Shown: positions 1-6,990 of the stretch, piece by piece
How the letters are laid out: every line of letters starts with the position of its first letter
Position numbering within the stretch: position 1 is the first letter of the stretch
Assembly: GCA_036825755.1 (NCBI GenBank)
Contig: DAISXR010000065.1
Location: 1 to 20,043, forward strand
DNA from: JAJFTV01 sp036825755
GTDB lineage: Bacteria > Chloroflexota > Anaerolineae > Anaerolineales > Anaerolineaceae
Reading direction: 5' to 3'
DNA: 20,043 nucleotides
The notes under the pieces: generated by a model
What the model saw: only the letters and a program-made list of their open reading frames with translations
Told to the model about the DNA's origin: nothing
Databases searched by the model: none
Program-made: the position numbers and the translations under genes

Positions 1-99
1 GCCAGCTACGCTTACCAGGTGAAAACCGACGGGGTCAACCTGCTTCGCCCGGTTGACTGCACAGCACACGGATGCACGAATCTTGACACAAATTATTGA
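1..99 (+). CDS. 3' end of an unidentified protein gene (partial)
   Basis: Frame 1 is open from the first base to a TGA at 97-99, giving 32 residues that end in ...TNLDTNY. The other two forward frames hit stops within about 55 bases. The composition is protein-like, with two Cys in the tail (DCTAHGC). This is too short to assign a family. The promoter of the next gene overlaps its last codons. It could be chance, since 32 codons is a short open stretch. Confidence 0.4.
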   Translation, partial: ASYAYQVKTDGVNLLRPVDCTAHGCTNLDTNY

Positions 100-111
100 G
101 AATACTATACT
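83..111 (+). promoter_or_regulatory. Strong sigma-70-type promoter for thpR-rsfS
   Basis: A perfect -35 TTGACA (83-88) is followed after exactly 17 bases by TATACT (106-111), which matches the -10 consensus at 5 of 6 positions. Transcription would start near 118, leaving a leader of about 90 nt before the thpR ATG at 207. The position of this promoter argues against the longer in-frame TTG start at 96, which lies inside it. Confidence 0.75.
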
Positions 112-137
112 GCAGGAGAACGGGCAACCAGACCAGT

Positions 138-203
138 TTTCACACGATCTCACGCGCCGAGACTGTGAAAGGATCAATTTTTGACCACCCAATTTACAGT
201 CTC
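138..203 (+). promoter_or_regulatory. Leader with two mutually exclusive hairpins before thpR
   Basis: The first possible stem pairs TTTCACA (138-144) with TGTGAAA (164-170). The second pairs GAGACTGT (159-166) with ACAGTCTC (196-203), and can be extended by AAA/TTT (168-170 with 193-195) past one bulged G. The two stems share bases 164-170, so only one can form at a time. The second ends 3 nt before the thpR ATG and would bury the start region. No Shine-Dalgarno sequence is visible before that ATG. The regulatory role is inferred from pairing only. Confidence 0.35.
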
Positions 204-206
204 GCC

Positions 207-797
207 ATGATTCGAACCTTCATCGCCATCGACCTATCACCAGCCATTAAATCCGCTTTGGATACTCTGATCAAGAAGCTCAAATCGCACGGTTCTTTAC
301 CTGTGCGTTGGACTGCCGCGCAAAATATTCACATCACGCTCAAATTCCTGGGCGATATCGATGAACGGCGATTGCCTGAACTGAAGACACGGCTGATCAG
401 CGCAGTGCAGGGGGTGCAGCCATTTTCTCTGCAGGTTGGAAAATTGGGCGCCTTTCCCAACGCGAATCGAGCCCGCATCATCTGGGTGGGGTGTCAGTTG
501 GAGCCAGCGGGTTTTCTGCTGCAAAAATCCGTGGAAGAAGCTACGTTGGAAATGGGATTTCCCCGCGAAAAGCGTCCCTTCAGCCCGCATCTCACCATTG
601 GCAGGGTCAACACGACGTCAAGCTCACAGGATCTGGCGGCTCTTGCCCGGTTGATCCGCGAAACACCGGTGGAATGGCTGGGCACACAGCCGGTAGCGGG
701 GATCAGGGTCTACCGCAGTGATTTACTGCCCGGCGGCTCCAGGTATACCCCTTTGTATGATATTTCACTTGGGATAACTGGCCAGTTTATGGCATAA
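207..797 (+). CDS. thpR: RNA 2',3'-cyclic phosphodiesterase (2H/LigT family)
   Basis: This 196-residue protein carries both HxTx signatures of the 2H phosphoesterase superfamily: H42-I-T44 within HITLKFLG and H128-L-T130 within HLTIGR. The N-terminus MIRTFIAIDLS is typical of ThpR/LigT, as is the total length. The family hydrolyses 2',3'-cyclic phosphate RNA ends, and in vitro ligates tRNA halves through 2'-5' bonds; it is cytosolic. The ATG at 207 is chosen because it matches the family N-terminus. A longer form from a TTG at 96 would overlap the promoter and add 37 residues unlike the family. It stands 28 nt before the earliest rsfS start and is probably co-transcribed with it. Confidence 0.9.
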   Translation: MIRTFIAIDLSPAIKSALDTLIKKLKSHGSLPVRWTAAQNIHITLKFLGDIDERRLPELKTRLISAVQGVQPFSLQVGKLGAFPNANRARIIWVGCQLEPAGFLLQKSVEEATLEMGFPREKRPFSPHLTIGRVNTTSSSQDLAALARLIRETPVEWLGTQPVAGIRVYRSDLLPGGSRYTPLYDISLGITGQFMA

Positions 798-825
798 TTG
801 AGATAATTAATCATCTGCTGACGGC

Positions 826-1224
826 GTGCCTTTAGATAGGGTTCGCTGGAGCAGACAAAAAGAAAAGAGAGGTGTAGATCTGAATACAAACGAATTATCC
901 AGAATGATCGTGACTGCCCTGGAGGACAAGAAGGGGGAAGATATCGTCCTGTTGGATATTTCTGAAATCGCCGATTTTACCAGTCAATTTATTATTTGCA
1001 ATGGAACCAGCGTACGCATGCTGGACGCGCTGGCTGATCACGTAGTCGATACGGTCAAGCCGGTCATTCATCACCAGCCAAAAGTGGAAGGGAAACCGGA
1101 AGATGGTTGGTTGGTGCTGGATGTGGGCGATGTGATCGTCCACCTGTTTACCCCTGATCAGCGCGATTACTTCAAACTGGAAGAACTCTGGTCAGAAGGG
1201 AAAATCCTGCTGCGCGTACAATAA
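826..1224 (+). CDS. rsfS: Ribosomal silencing factor RsfS (Iojap family)
   Basis: The core reads ALEDKKGEDIVLLDISEIAD, then FIICNGTS, DGWLVLDVGDVIVHLF and RDYFKLEELW, the standard order of conserved blocks in RsfS/Iojap. RsfS binds ribosomal protein L14 (uL14) on the large subunit and blocks subunit joining when nutrients are short. The extent given starts at GTG 826 (132 aa), but that start has no clear ribosome binding site. A CTG at 880 sits 5 nt after GAGAGGTG (867-874) and gives a 114-residue protein starting LNTNELS, closer to the usual family length. Its neighbour thpR is also RNA-related and likely shares the promoter at 83-111. Confidence 0.92.
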   Translation: MPLDRVRWSRQKEKRGVDLNTNELSRMIVTALEDKKGEDIVLLDISEIADFTSQFIICNGTSVRMLDALADHVVDTVKPVIHHQPKVEGKPEDGWLVLDVGDVIVHLFTPDQRDYFKLEELWSEGKILLRVQ

Positions 1225-1246
1225 ACCCGGCTATCTCTGCCGGGTT
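1224..1246. terminator. Hairpin between convergent rsfS and bcp
   Basis: AACCCGGC (1224-1231) pairs perfectly with GCCGGGTT (1239-1246) across a 7-base loop, starting on the last base of the rsfS stop codon. On the + strand no T run follows. On the - strand the stem is followed by a weak T-rich stretch (TTTATTGT). It may act as a modest terminator for both genes. Confidence 0.5.
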
Positions 1247-1284
1247 ATGCAAATAAGGCTGGTATTTCCAGTTTTACACAGATT

Positions 1285-1746
1285 CTAAAGTTTGAATTCC
1301 ATCAGAACCTGCTTGGAGTGTTCTGCCGGTTTGACGTTTTCGTACACCTTTTGAATCTTGCCATCGGCATCGATCAAATAGGTGGTGCGCAATACGCCAA
1401 AATATTCCTTGCCGTACAGCTTCTTTTTCCCCCAGGCGCCGTAGGCTTCCAAAACGGAATGCTCTGCGTCCGAAAGGAGCGTGAATGGTAGATTGTATTT
1501 ATTGCAAAAACCCTTGTGAGATTTGACTGAATCCGGGCTGATGCCTAAAACCACCGCTCCCGCTTTTTGATACTGCTCACTGTCATCGCGGAAGTTGGTG
1601 GCCTCAAGGGTGCACCCGGGTGTGTTGTCTTTTGGATAGAAATACAAGATCACCGGCTTGCCCCGGAAATCTGACAGGCTGTGCATCACCCCATCCTGAT
1701 CCGGTAGTTGAAAATCGGGAGCCATCGAATTTTCTTGCAGAACCAT
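1285..1746 (-). CDS. bcp: Thiol peroxidase, Bcp/PrxQ-type peroxiredoxin
   Basis: This 153-residue thioredoxin-fold peroxidase reduces hydrogen and organic peroxides with thiol electron donors. The peroxidatic Cys lies in the motif YPKDNTPGCTLEA (C45). The FRGKPVILYFYPKD, LGISPDS and YGVLRTTYLID-like blocks also fit the family. The helix Cys found five residues later in many PrxQ proteins is Thr here (T50); the only other Cys is C81 in GFCNKYNLPF. I chose the ATG at 1746 because AGGAGG (1752-1757) stands 5 nt before it; an ATG 7 codons upstream at 1767 lacks such a site. It is convergent with rsfS and has a candidate promoter of its own at 1854-1882. Confidence 0.92.
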   Translation of the reverse strand: MVLQENSMAPDFQLPDQDGVMHSLSDFRGKPVILYFYPKDNTPGCTLEATNFRDDSEQYQKAGAVVLGISPDSVKSHKGFCNKYNLPFTLLSDAEHSVLEAYGAWGKKKLYGKEYFGVLRTTYLIDADGKIQKVYENVKPAEHSKQVLMEFKL

Positions 1747-1803
1747 TTTTCCCTCCTTTAAGTTCATGATGATTGACAGCTTAACGACCGCTGAAGCGAT
1801 ATC

Positions 1804-1839
1804 CGCGAGCGTTATTCGCTTGCGAAGTCCGCTCGCGAA
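1804..1839. repeat. Nested inverted and direct repeats between moeA-PBP and bcp
   Basis: CGCGAGCG (1804-1811) is the exact reverse complement of CGCTCGCG (1830-1837). Inside lies a second hairpin, TTCGC (1815-1819) with GCGAA (1822-1826). CGCTTGCGAA (1817-1826) and CGCTCGCGAA (1830-1839) are direct repeats matching at 9 of 10 bases, 13 bases apart. It could be a terminator-like element after the moeA-PBP gene (no T run), a structured leader of bcp, or a protein-binding site. Confidence 0.55.
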
Positions 1840-1853
1840 ATTCGCTCATGCAG

Positions 1854-1882
1854 ATTGTACCCACTAAACAGAACCGCTGCAA
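1854..1882 (-). promoter_or_regulatory. Candidate promoter for bcp
   Basis: Read on the - strand, TTGCAG (1877-1882) and TACAAT (1854-1859) are 17 bases apart. The -10 matches the consensus at 5 of 6 positions; the -35 is partial. It lies across the end of the moeA-PBP gene and would give bcp a leader of about 100 nt containing the repeats at 1804-1839. Confidence 0.4.
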
Positions 1883-3834
1883 TCCAGAATTTCCTCTCCC
1901 ATACGAGCAAACGAATAGCCCTTCAACTGGCTGATCTCTGTTCGGAATTCAGGGTCCTTCATCAACTCAAAAATAGGGTCCAGCAGTCCATCCTTTAAAT
2001 GACGACAGGGAATCACCAAATCATACCTCTCTGAAAAGAGGGGAATGAAATCCAGATCCAGCGCACCGGCTGCCGCGGCAATCCCTAAACCGCAATCCGC
2101 CCGCCCGGAAGCGACCGCCACCCCCACATTCAGATGCGTGAACTCCTCCTGTAAATAGCCCCTGATTTGCGTGGAGGACAGGTTGGCCTGTTTGAGATGA
2201 TAGTCCAGCAGCACACGGGTGCCTGACCCTCTTTGCCGATTGATGAAGGTGATGTCCTGTCGGGCGAGATCGGATAGAGATTCGATGCGTTTGGGGTTCC
2301 CTTTCGACACCATCAGCCCCTGCTCCCTCTCCGCCCATACCACCAGGCGGACGGGTTCATCGGGAAGATATTGCCTGATAAAGGAAAGGTTGTATTCGCC
2401 GGTGTTCGGATCCAAAAGATGTGAACCCGCCAGATGAGCTTCCCCACGATGGAGCGCAATCAGCCCGCCCTGGCTGCCCACATTGGCCGATACCAACTGG
2501 CGATTGTATCGGCTGAGGTGCTGGGCCAGCAGATCCAGAGTCATGTCATGTGATCCGATCGCCAGAATGGTGGTGTCAATCTGGTTGACCGGCCGATATA
2601 GGCGTACCTTCACCTTTGCACCAGCTTCCAGCCCCTGAATGGAGCGGGGAATCACGGCAATCCCATCGGCTTTGACCAGCGAGGTGATCACACCCGCGCC
2701 GCGGGAAATGGGCGCGGCTTTGTACTGACCATCCACCTTGCCCACCACCACCCGCAAGAAATCGTCATCGCCAGCCGGGCTGGTGATTTTACGGGTAATG
2801 GATGCTTCAATGACCGGTGCCTCGGTGCCGGTTTTCCCCAACCAGCGTTCGATGAGCGGTTTGACAAAGATTTCACCGGTGAGTGCCGCCGAAACCGGAA
2901 AACCGGGCACACCGATAATGGGAACCTGGCGATTATCCAGGTGGATCATCCCCAAAATTACCGGATGCCCCGGCCGTACAGCCACACCGTGAACCAGCAA
3001 CGTCCCAAGCTGACTGACGATTTCAGCCGAAAAATCTTCTGATCCCGCCGATGAACCGGCGTTCAGAAGCACCAGGTCACTGCTCAGGGCTGCTTCTTTT
3101 ACAGCGTCTCGGATGAGCGGCAGATCATCTGCGATGATGGAATGTCGCAAAGCGATACCGCCCCAGCGCATCACCTGACCGGCCAGCACCATGGAATTGT
3201 ATTCGATGATGTCGCCTGGTTTGATGGTATCGCCAATACGGATCAGTTCGGTGCCGGTGGGGATGATCGTCACCACCGGTTTTCTGCTGACACTGACGTG
3301 AGTATGACCGCTGGCTGCCACCGCTCCCAGATCGGCCGGACCCAGCACGCGCCCGGAGGGTAGAACCAGTTGCGAGGCAATAATATCTTCGCCGACTGTG
3401 CGCACATTTTTCCAGGGCGGGATGCCGGCCCGAATGCGAATTTGTTCGGCGCGGCGGGGATCCGGAAGTAAACGATCCTGATCGTTCAATCCCTCAACCA
3501 CTTCAATCTGGATCACCGCGTTGGCCCACACCGGCACAGGATCACCGGTATCGACATACTGGAACTGGTTGCCGCGTTTTAGAACCAGCGGTTTCGTCTC
3601 ACTCGCGCCGGCGGTATCATCCGAACGCACGGCAAATCCGTCCATCGCCGAGGCATTGTAGTGCGGTGAGGAAAGCCGCGCCCAAATAGGTTCAGTCAAT
3701 ACACGATCCAGAACCTGTTCAGAAAGCGGCAGGGTTTCCTTCTCAAGGACCCGGTCCAAACCGACTTCCTCGAGAGCGTGGTTGATTGCTTTTTGCGCCT
3801 CGTCGAGTGGTATATCGTGCAGGAAAATACTCAT
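1864..3834 (-). CDS. MoeA-like molybdopterin molybdotransferase fused to a PBP-like domain
   Basis: This is a 656-residue two-part protein. Residues 1-415 are MoeA-like, with ASAMDGFAV (D65, the counterpart of a key Asp of MoeA), IPTGTEL near 191, LLNAGSSAGSEDFS near 256, and GVPGFPVS at 308-315 where MoeA usually has GLPGNPVS. Residues 420-656 resemble a periplasmic-binding-protein fold (the type found in MoeA/LysR-substrate-domain proteins), including the block INRQRGSGTRVLLDYHL at 531-547. MoeA inserts molybdate into adenylated molybdopterin in the cytosol. The extra domain may bind molybdate or another oxyanion, which is inference. It is last in a five-gene - strand run, 31 nt after the deacetylase gene, with GGAG 8 nt before its ATG. 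It is present alongside a normal moeA, so it is probably specialised. Confidence 0.88.
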   Translation of the reverse strand: MSIFLHDIPLDEAQKAINHALEEVGLDRVLEKETLPLSEQVLDRVLTEPIWARLSSPHYNASAMDGFAVRSDDTAGASETKPLVLKRGNQFQYVDTGDPVPVWANAVIQIEVVEGLNDQDRLLPDPRRAEQIRIRAGIPPWKNVRTVGEDIIASQLVLPSGRVLGPADLGAVAASGHTHVSVSRKPVVTIIPTGTELIRIGDTIKPGDIIEYNSMVLAGQVMRWGGIALRHSIIADDLPLIRDAVKEAALSSDLVLLNAGSSAGSEDFSAEIVSQLGTLLVHGVAVRPGHPVILGMIHLDNRQVPIIGVPGFPVSAALTGEIFVKPLIERWLGKTGTEAPVIEASITRKITSPAGDDDFLRVVVGKVDGQYKAAPISRGAGVITSLVKADGIAVIPRSIQGLEAGAKVKVRLYRPVNQIDTTILAIGSHDMTLDLLAQHLSRYNRQLVSANVGSQGGLIALHRGEAHLAGSHLLDPNTGEYNLSFIRQYLPDEPVRLVVWAEREQGLMVSKGNPKRIESLSDLARQDITFINRQRGSGTRVLLDYHLKQANLSSTQIRGYLQEEFTHLNVGVAVASGRADCGLGIAAAAGALDLDFIPLFSERYDLVIPCRHLKDGLLDPIFELMKDPEFRTEISQLKGYSFARMGEEILDCSGSV

Positions 3835-3865
3835 TCAATGTCTCCGGGTCTCATTCCGTTTTGGG

Positions 3866-4807
3866 TCAGGGCAGGTTCGAGATGACCTGATCGCCGTTTG
3901 CATCGTTTCCGATTTCCAATCGCGACAGATAAAACAGGTAATCGGTGGTATGCGTGGTGCTGTCATACCAATGCAGACCCAATGCGGCCTGGTAGCCCCA
4001 GGTGGAAATTCGGCTGAGGATGATGTCATCGGTACGTCCAAACGGGTAGGAGAAGATGGTCACCGGGGCTCCCAGCATCTCTTCCAATTGCAGGCGGGAA
4101 GCGGAAATTTCTTCCGAAATAGCGTCATGGTTGGCGGTCAGATCATTGCCGTACATGCCGTGGCTGCCCACACTCCACCCGGAAGCCAGCAGTTCTTTCA
4201 GTTGATCCACGGTCAGCATGCCGTCCTGCCCAATTTGCGACACGGTAACGTATACATTCCCGACATACCCTGCAGATTGTAAAACCGGGAAGGCTTTCTG
4301 GTAGATGCCGGCCGCAGTCGAATCAAATGTGATCACAATGGGTTTGGCCGGCATTTCCGCGCCGTACAGCAGGGTATTGATCATGGTTTCCATGGTCACA
4401 GAGTCGTAGCCTTTTTCACGCAAATCCAGCATATGCTCCTGCAGTTTGGAGGAGGGCATTTGATCCACTGCCGCCGCATCGAAATCCGGATAGTCGGACG
4501 CGTCATCGGCGATGTGATAATAAACCAGGATAGGAGCGTCGATGCTTCCGCGGGTATGGTAAACCCAGGTAGCCGTGGGTGACGGAAGTGTTGGCGACGG
4601 TTCCGGAGTGATCGTGATGGTGGGTGTTGGCTCAGCGGTGTTGGTTGGGGTGGCTGAGGGGGTCTGCAGAAAACTTTGTGTCAATTGAACCGAGACCGTT
4701 TTGGCGGCCTCGGTGTACATTTCAGGAGGAATACTGCTGGGTATACTGTTCCCGGCACAACCGGCCAGGAGTAATCCGCATAGAATGAAAAGAAAATAAC
4801 GGCGCAT
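3866..4807 (-). CDS. Lipoprotein with a polysaccharide-deacetylase-like domain, degenerate site
   Basis: The 313-residue protein starts with a lipoprotein signal: basic MRRY, a hydrophobic core and the lipobox LAGC (C17). A Thr/Pro/Ser-rich linker (about 49-80) follows, then a NodB-like (carbohydrate esterase 4) domain from about 92. That domain has ILVYYHI, KPIVITFDS (160-163), GSHGMYGND (214-222) and FSYPFG (252-257). The family removes acetyl groups from glycans. Here the metal-binding second Asp of TFDD is S163, and the second His of the HxxxH metal motif is G220; D162 and H216 remain. Catalysis is therefore doubtful and a binding role possible. It is exported and lipid-anchored, an odd member for a Moco operon, lying 26 nt after moeA. 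Confidence 0.8.
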   Translation of the reverse strand: MRRYFLFILCGLLLAGCAGNSIPSSIPPEMYTEAAKTVSVQLTQSFLQTPSATPTNTAEPTPTITITPEPSPTLPSPTATWVYHTRGSIDAPILVYYHIADDASDYPDFDAAAVDQMPSSKLQEHMLDLREKGYDSVTMETMINTLLYGAEMPAKPIVITFDSTAAGIYQKAFPVLQSAGYVGNVYVTVSQIGQDGMLTVDQLKELLASGWSVGSHGMYGNDLTANHDAISEEISASRLQLEEMLGAPVTIFSYPFGRTDDIILSRISTWGYQAALGLHWYDSTTHTTDYLFYLSRLEIGNDANGDQVISNLP

Positions 4808-4833
4808 AGATTTCCCTTTTTCAAGTGTATTGG

Positions 4834-6072
4834 TCAGTAAGTTAAATATACTTCAACTTTTTCGCCAGCCGATAGACCCACCGCACTGGCAGGTACATGC
4901 AACAGACCGTCGGACTGCGCAAGTGTGAAGATCATGTTGCTTTTGAAGAATATCGGTTCTGCTTTCCAGCCACCCTGATGAGCGATGAGGTGGACCGGAA
5001 CAAAATCCTCGCGGCCGGCGACTGATGGAACAGGCAGGGTCAGTTCAGCCGTCAGCATGGGTCGTGGGGTCGATTCAGTTTGTCCGCTCAGGCGCTCCAG
5101 GACGGGTATCACAAAGAAACCGGCTATCACCAGCGCGCTGACCGGATTGCCCGGCAGCCCGATGACTGGTTTCCCATCGCAAACCGCCAGAATGGTAGGT
5201 TTGCCCGGGCGGATACGCACCCCGTGCACCAGCACACCGGGTTTTCCAAGCTTTTGGATCACAGTGGAGGTCAGATCGCGGGCGCTGGCCGATGACCCGG
5301 CGGTGACCACTAACATATCACATTCATCAAAAGCCCTTTGAATCAGGCTTTCGAAGGCGGTAATTTCATCCGGAGCGATGCCGTACAAACGGGTCTGCCC
5401 GCCGTGGCTTTCCACCAGCGACTGAAGCGAATAGCTATTGATATCGCGGATCTGGCCGGGCAGGGGCGTTTGATGGGGTGGGATCACCTCGTCGCCGCTG
5501 GAAAGGATGCCTACCAACGGTTTTCCGGCAACCAGCACCTGGCGGATGCCGAGTGCCAGCAGCCCACCAATCTGGGCGGGGCCAAGCTTTGTGCCGGTTT
5601 TTAGCACCACATCGCCTGGCATCACATCTTCGCCTGCGCAAATGGTATTGTCACCGGCAGCCACGGCTCGGGAGATTTCGATCTCACTCACGCCTGCCTT
5701 TTGGGTGTCTTCCAGCATCACCACGGCATCCGCGCCCTGCGGAAGCATCCCGCCGGTGTGGATCAACCATGCGGTTCCAGGTTGAATCGGTGTGAGAGCC
5801 GGCTTGCCCATTGCCACCTCGCCGGCAAGCGGCAGATAGCATGGCAGGCTCTCGTTAGCCCCAAAAGTATCGGCAGCCTGCACGGCGTATCCATCCACCG
5901 TACTGCGCGAAAACGCCGGTGACATTTCACCGCTGATGATATCCTCGGCCAAAATTCTTCCGAGTGCCTGTTCGGTGGGAAGTGTTTCTTTGTATAAATC
6001 GATGGTAGGAAGAGCATGGAGAAATGTATCCAATGCCTCCTGTCGAGAGGTGAGCTGAAGAAATTCAGGCAT
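4834..6072 (-). CDS. moeA: Molybdopterin molybdotransferase MoeA
   Basis: At 412 residues it has the usual MoeA length. It carries STVDGYAV (D60), the beta-barrel block GEVAMG, GILSSGDEV (188-196), VVTAGSSASARD (255-266), HGVRIRPGKPT and GLPGNPVSALV (305-315). MoeA ligates molybdate (or tungstate) to molybdopterin released from its AMP adduct; it is cytosolic. It begins one base after the stop of the UbiA-like gene (TGATATG), which suggests translational coupling, and is 26 nt before the lipoprotein gene. Compared with the fused copy at 1864-3834 it keeps the canonical GLPGNP loop, so it is the better candidate for the housekeeping enzyme. Confidence 0.93.
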   Translation of the reverse strand: MPEFLQLTSRQEALDTFLHALPTIDLYKETLPTEQALGRILAEDIISGEMSPAFSRSTVDGYAVQAADTFGANESLPCYLPLAGEVAMGKPALTPIQPGTAWLIHTGGMLPQGADAVVMLEDTQKAGVSEIEISRAVAAGDNTICAGEDVMPGDVVLKTGTKLGPAQIGGLLALGIRQVLVAGKPLVGILSSGDEVIPPHQTPLPGQIRDINSYSLQSLVESHGGQTRLYGIAPDEITAFESLIQRAFDECDMLVVTAGSSASARDLTSTVIQKLGKPGVLVHGVRIRPGKPTILAVCDGKPVIGLPGNPVSALVIAGFFVIPVLERLSGQTESTPRPMLTAELTLPVPSVAGREDFVPVHLIAHQGGWKAEPIFFKSNMIFTLAQSDGLLHVPASAVGLSAGEKVEVYLTY

Positions 6073-6073
6073 A

Positions 6074-6982
6074 TCAACCGATCCAAAGACTGAGCGTGAT
6101 TAGATAGGCGGTCAATCCAACCAGGGCGGCAGAAGTCAGGTTGAGGATATTCCAGTTTGGTTTTATGCCACTGGCAATCTGGCGGATCTGGAAAATCTCA
6201 TACAGGCCTACCGGCATCACCAGCAAAGCCGGCCAGTACAGACTCCAGGGCAGCCCCTGCAGAAGGGCGAGTGTGAGCAAAAAGAAGGCCAGCAGGATCA
6301 AAACATTATGCAGTCGCATGCCCCGCTGCCAGCCCATGCCAGTCATCATATTCATGCGTTCGCGGGCTACATCTCTGACATAGGCAGGCAGAGCCATTGC
6401 CAGACGCATGGCCAGCATCAGGGCGGTAAGGGGGATGGTGAGCATCAACAGCAGGCGATGAATTTCACCGGTTTGCAACAGAAAGGCAAAGGCAGGGATT
6501 AAGTTGGTGATCAGAACAGCTTCGACGACTTCACCCAGGCTTTTACGTGACAGTTGAAGCGGCGGCACCGAGTAAAAATAGCTGACCAGGAACATCACCG
6601 CCAGGATGAAGGCAGAGGCCGGTTCGATGCGCCGTTGGGTGATGAGCAAAATGGTGAAAAATGCCGCACCGGTGAGCGCGCTGATCGCAAGCTGTAAAAC
6701 CAGACGGCGGAAGCCAATCAGTGATAGATCGGGCTTCTTCTCAGAGAGCGAATTTTGAATGGGTAGAGCGGTTTCAGGTGGGTAGGTGCGAAAGAATAAA
6801 TCCAGCAACTGGCTGCCAAGCACCAAAAAGAGGCTGACCGCCATGCCCAGCAGATTGGCAGACGTATCCACCGGTGTACCTAAAAAATCAGCGATCCCGG
6901 TTCCCAGAGAATACAACAAAATAACCAGGATCAATGACCCCGGATGAGTCCACATCAGAAGCAGGCGAATGATATCGATCAT
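6074..6982 (-). CDS. UbiA-like membrane protein, degenerate prenyltransferase motifs
   Basis: This is a 302-residue protein with eight or nine hydrophobic segments. The block FYSVPPLQLSRKSLGE (136-151) closely resembles the conserved loop between the two halves of UbiA-family intramembrane prenyltransferases. The second aspartate region survives in part as AYVRDVARERMNMMTG (D204). The first, normally NDxxDxxxD, is reduced to GSQLLDLFFRTYPPETA with one Asp (D61). The family transfers prenyl groups to aromatic or lipid acceptors with magnesium held by both Asp motifs; activity is therefore uncertain here. It lies 8 nt after the SDR gene and 1 nt before moeA. No Shine-Dalgarno sequence is visible, so translation may depend on coupling. 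Confidence 0.65.
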   Translation of the reverse strand: MIDIIRLLLMWTHPGSLILVILLYSLGTGIADFLGTPVDTSANLLGMAVSLFLVLGSQLLDLFFRTYPPETALPIQNSLSEKKPDLSLIGFRRLVLQLAISALTGAAFFTILLITQRRIEPASAFILAVMFLVSYFYSVPPLQLSRKSLGEVVEAVLITNLIPAFAFLLQTGEIHRLLLMLTIPLTALMLAMRLAMALPAYVRDVARERMNMMTGMGWQRGMRLHNVLILLAFFLLTLALLQGLPWSLYWPALLVMPVGLYEIFQIRQIASGIKPNWNILNLTSAALVGLTAYLITLSLWIG

Positions 6983-6990
6983 AGCGTGTG

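Noticed and set aside
96..206. N-terminal extension of ThpR from TTG 96
   Set aside because: It overlaps the promoter at 83-111, and the extra residues do not resemble the family N-terminus MIRTFIAIDL.
3782..4282. 166-residue + strand open frame
   Set aside because: It lies antisense to the well-supported lipoprotein and moeA-PBP genes, has no recognisable motif, and its composition is that of a shadow frame.
1864..6072. One of the two moeA copies as a decayed duplicate
   Set aside because: Both frames are intact and full length, with family motifs and differing domain content, so neither looks like a pseudogene.
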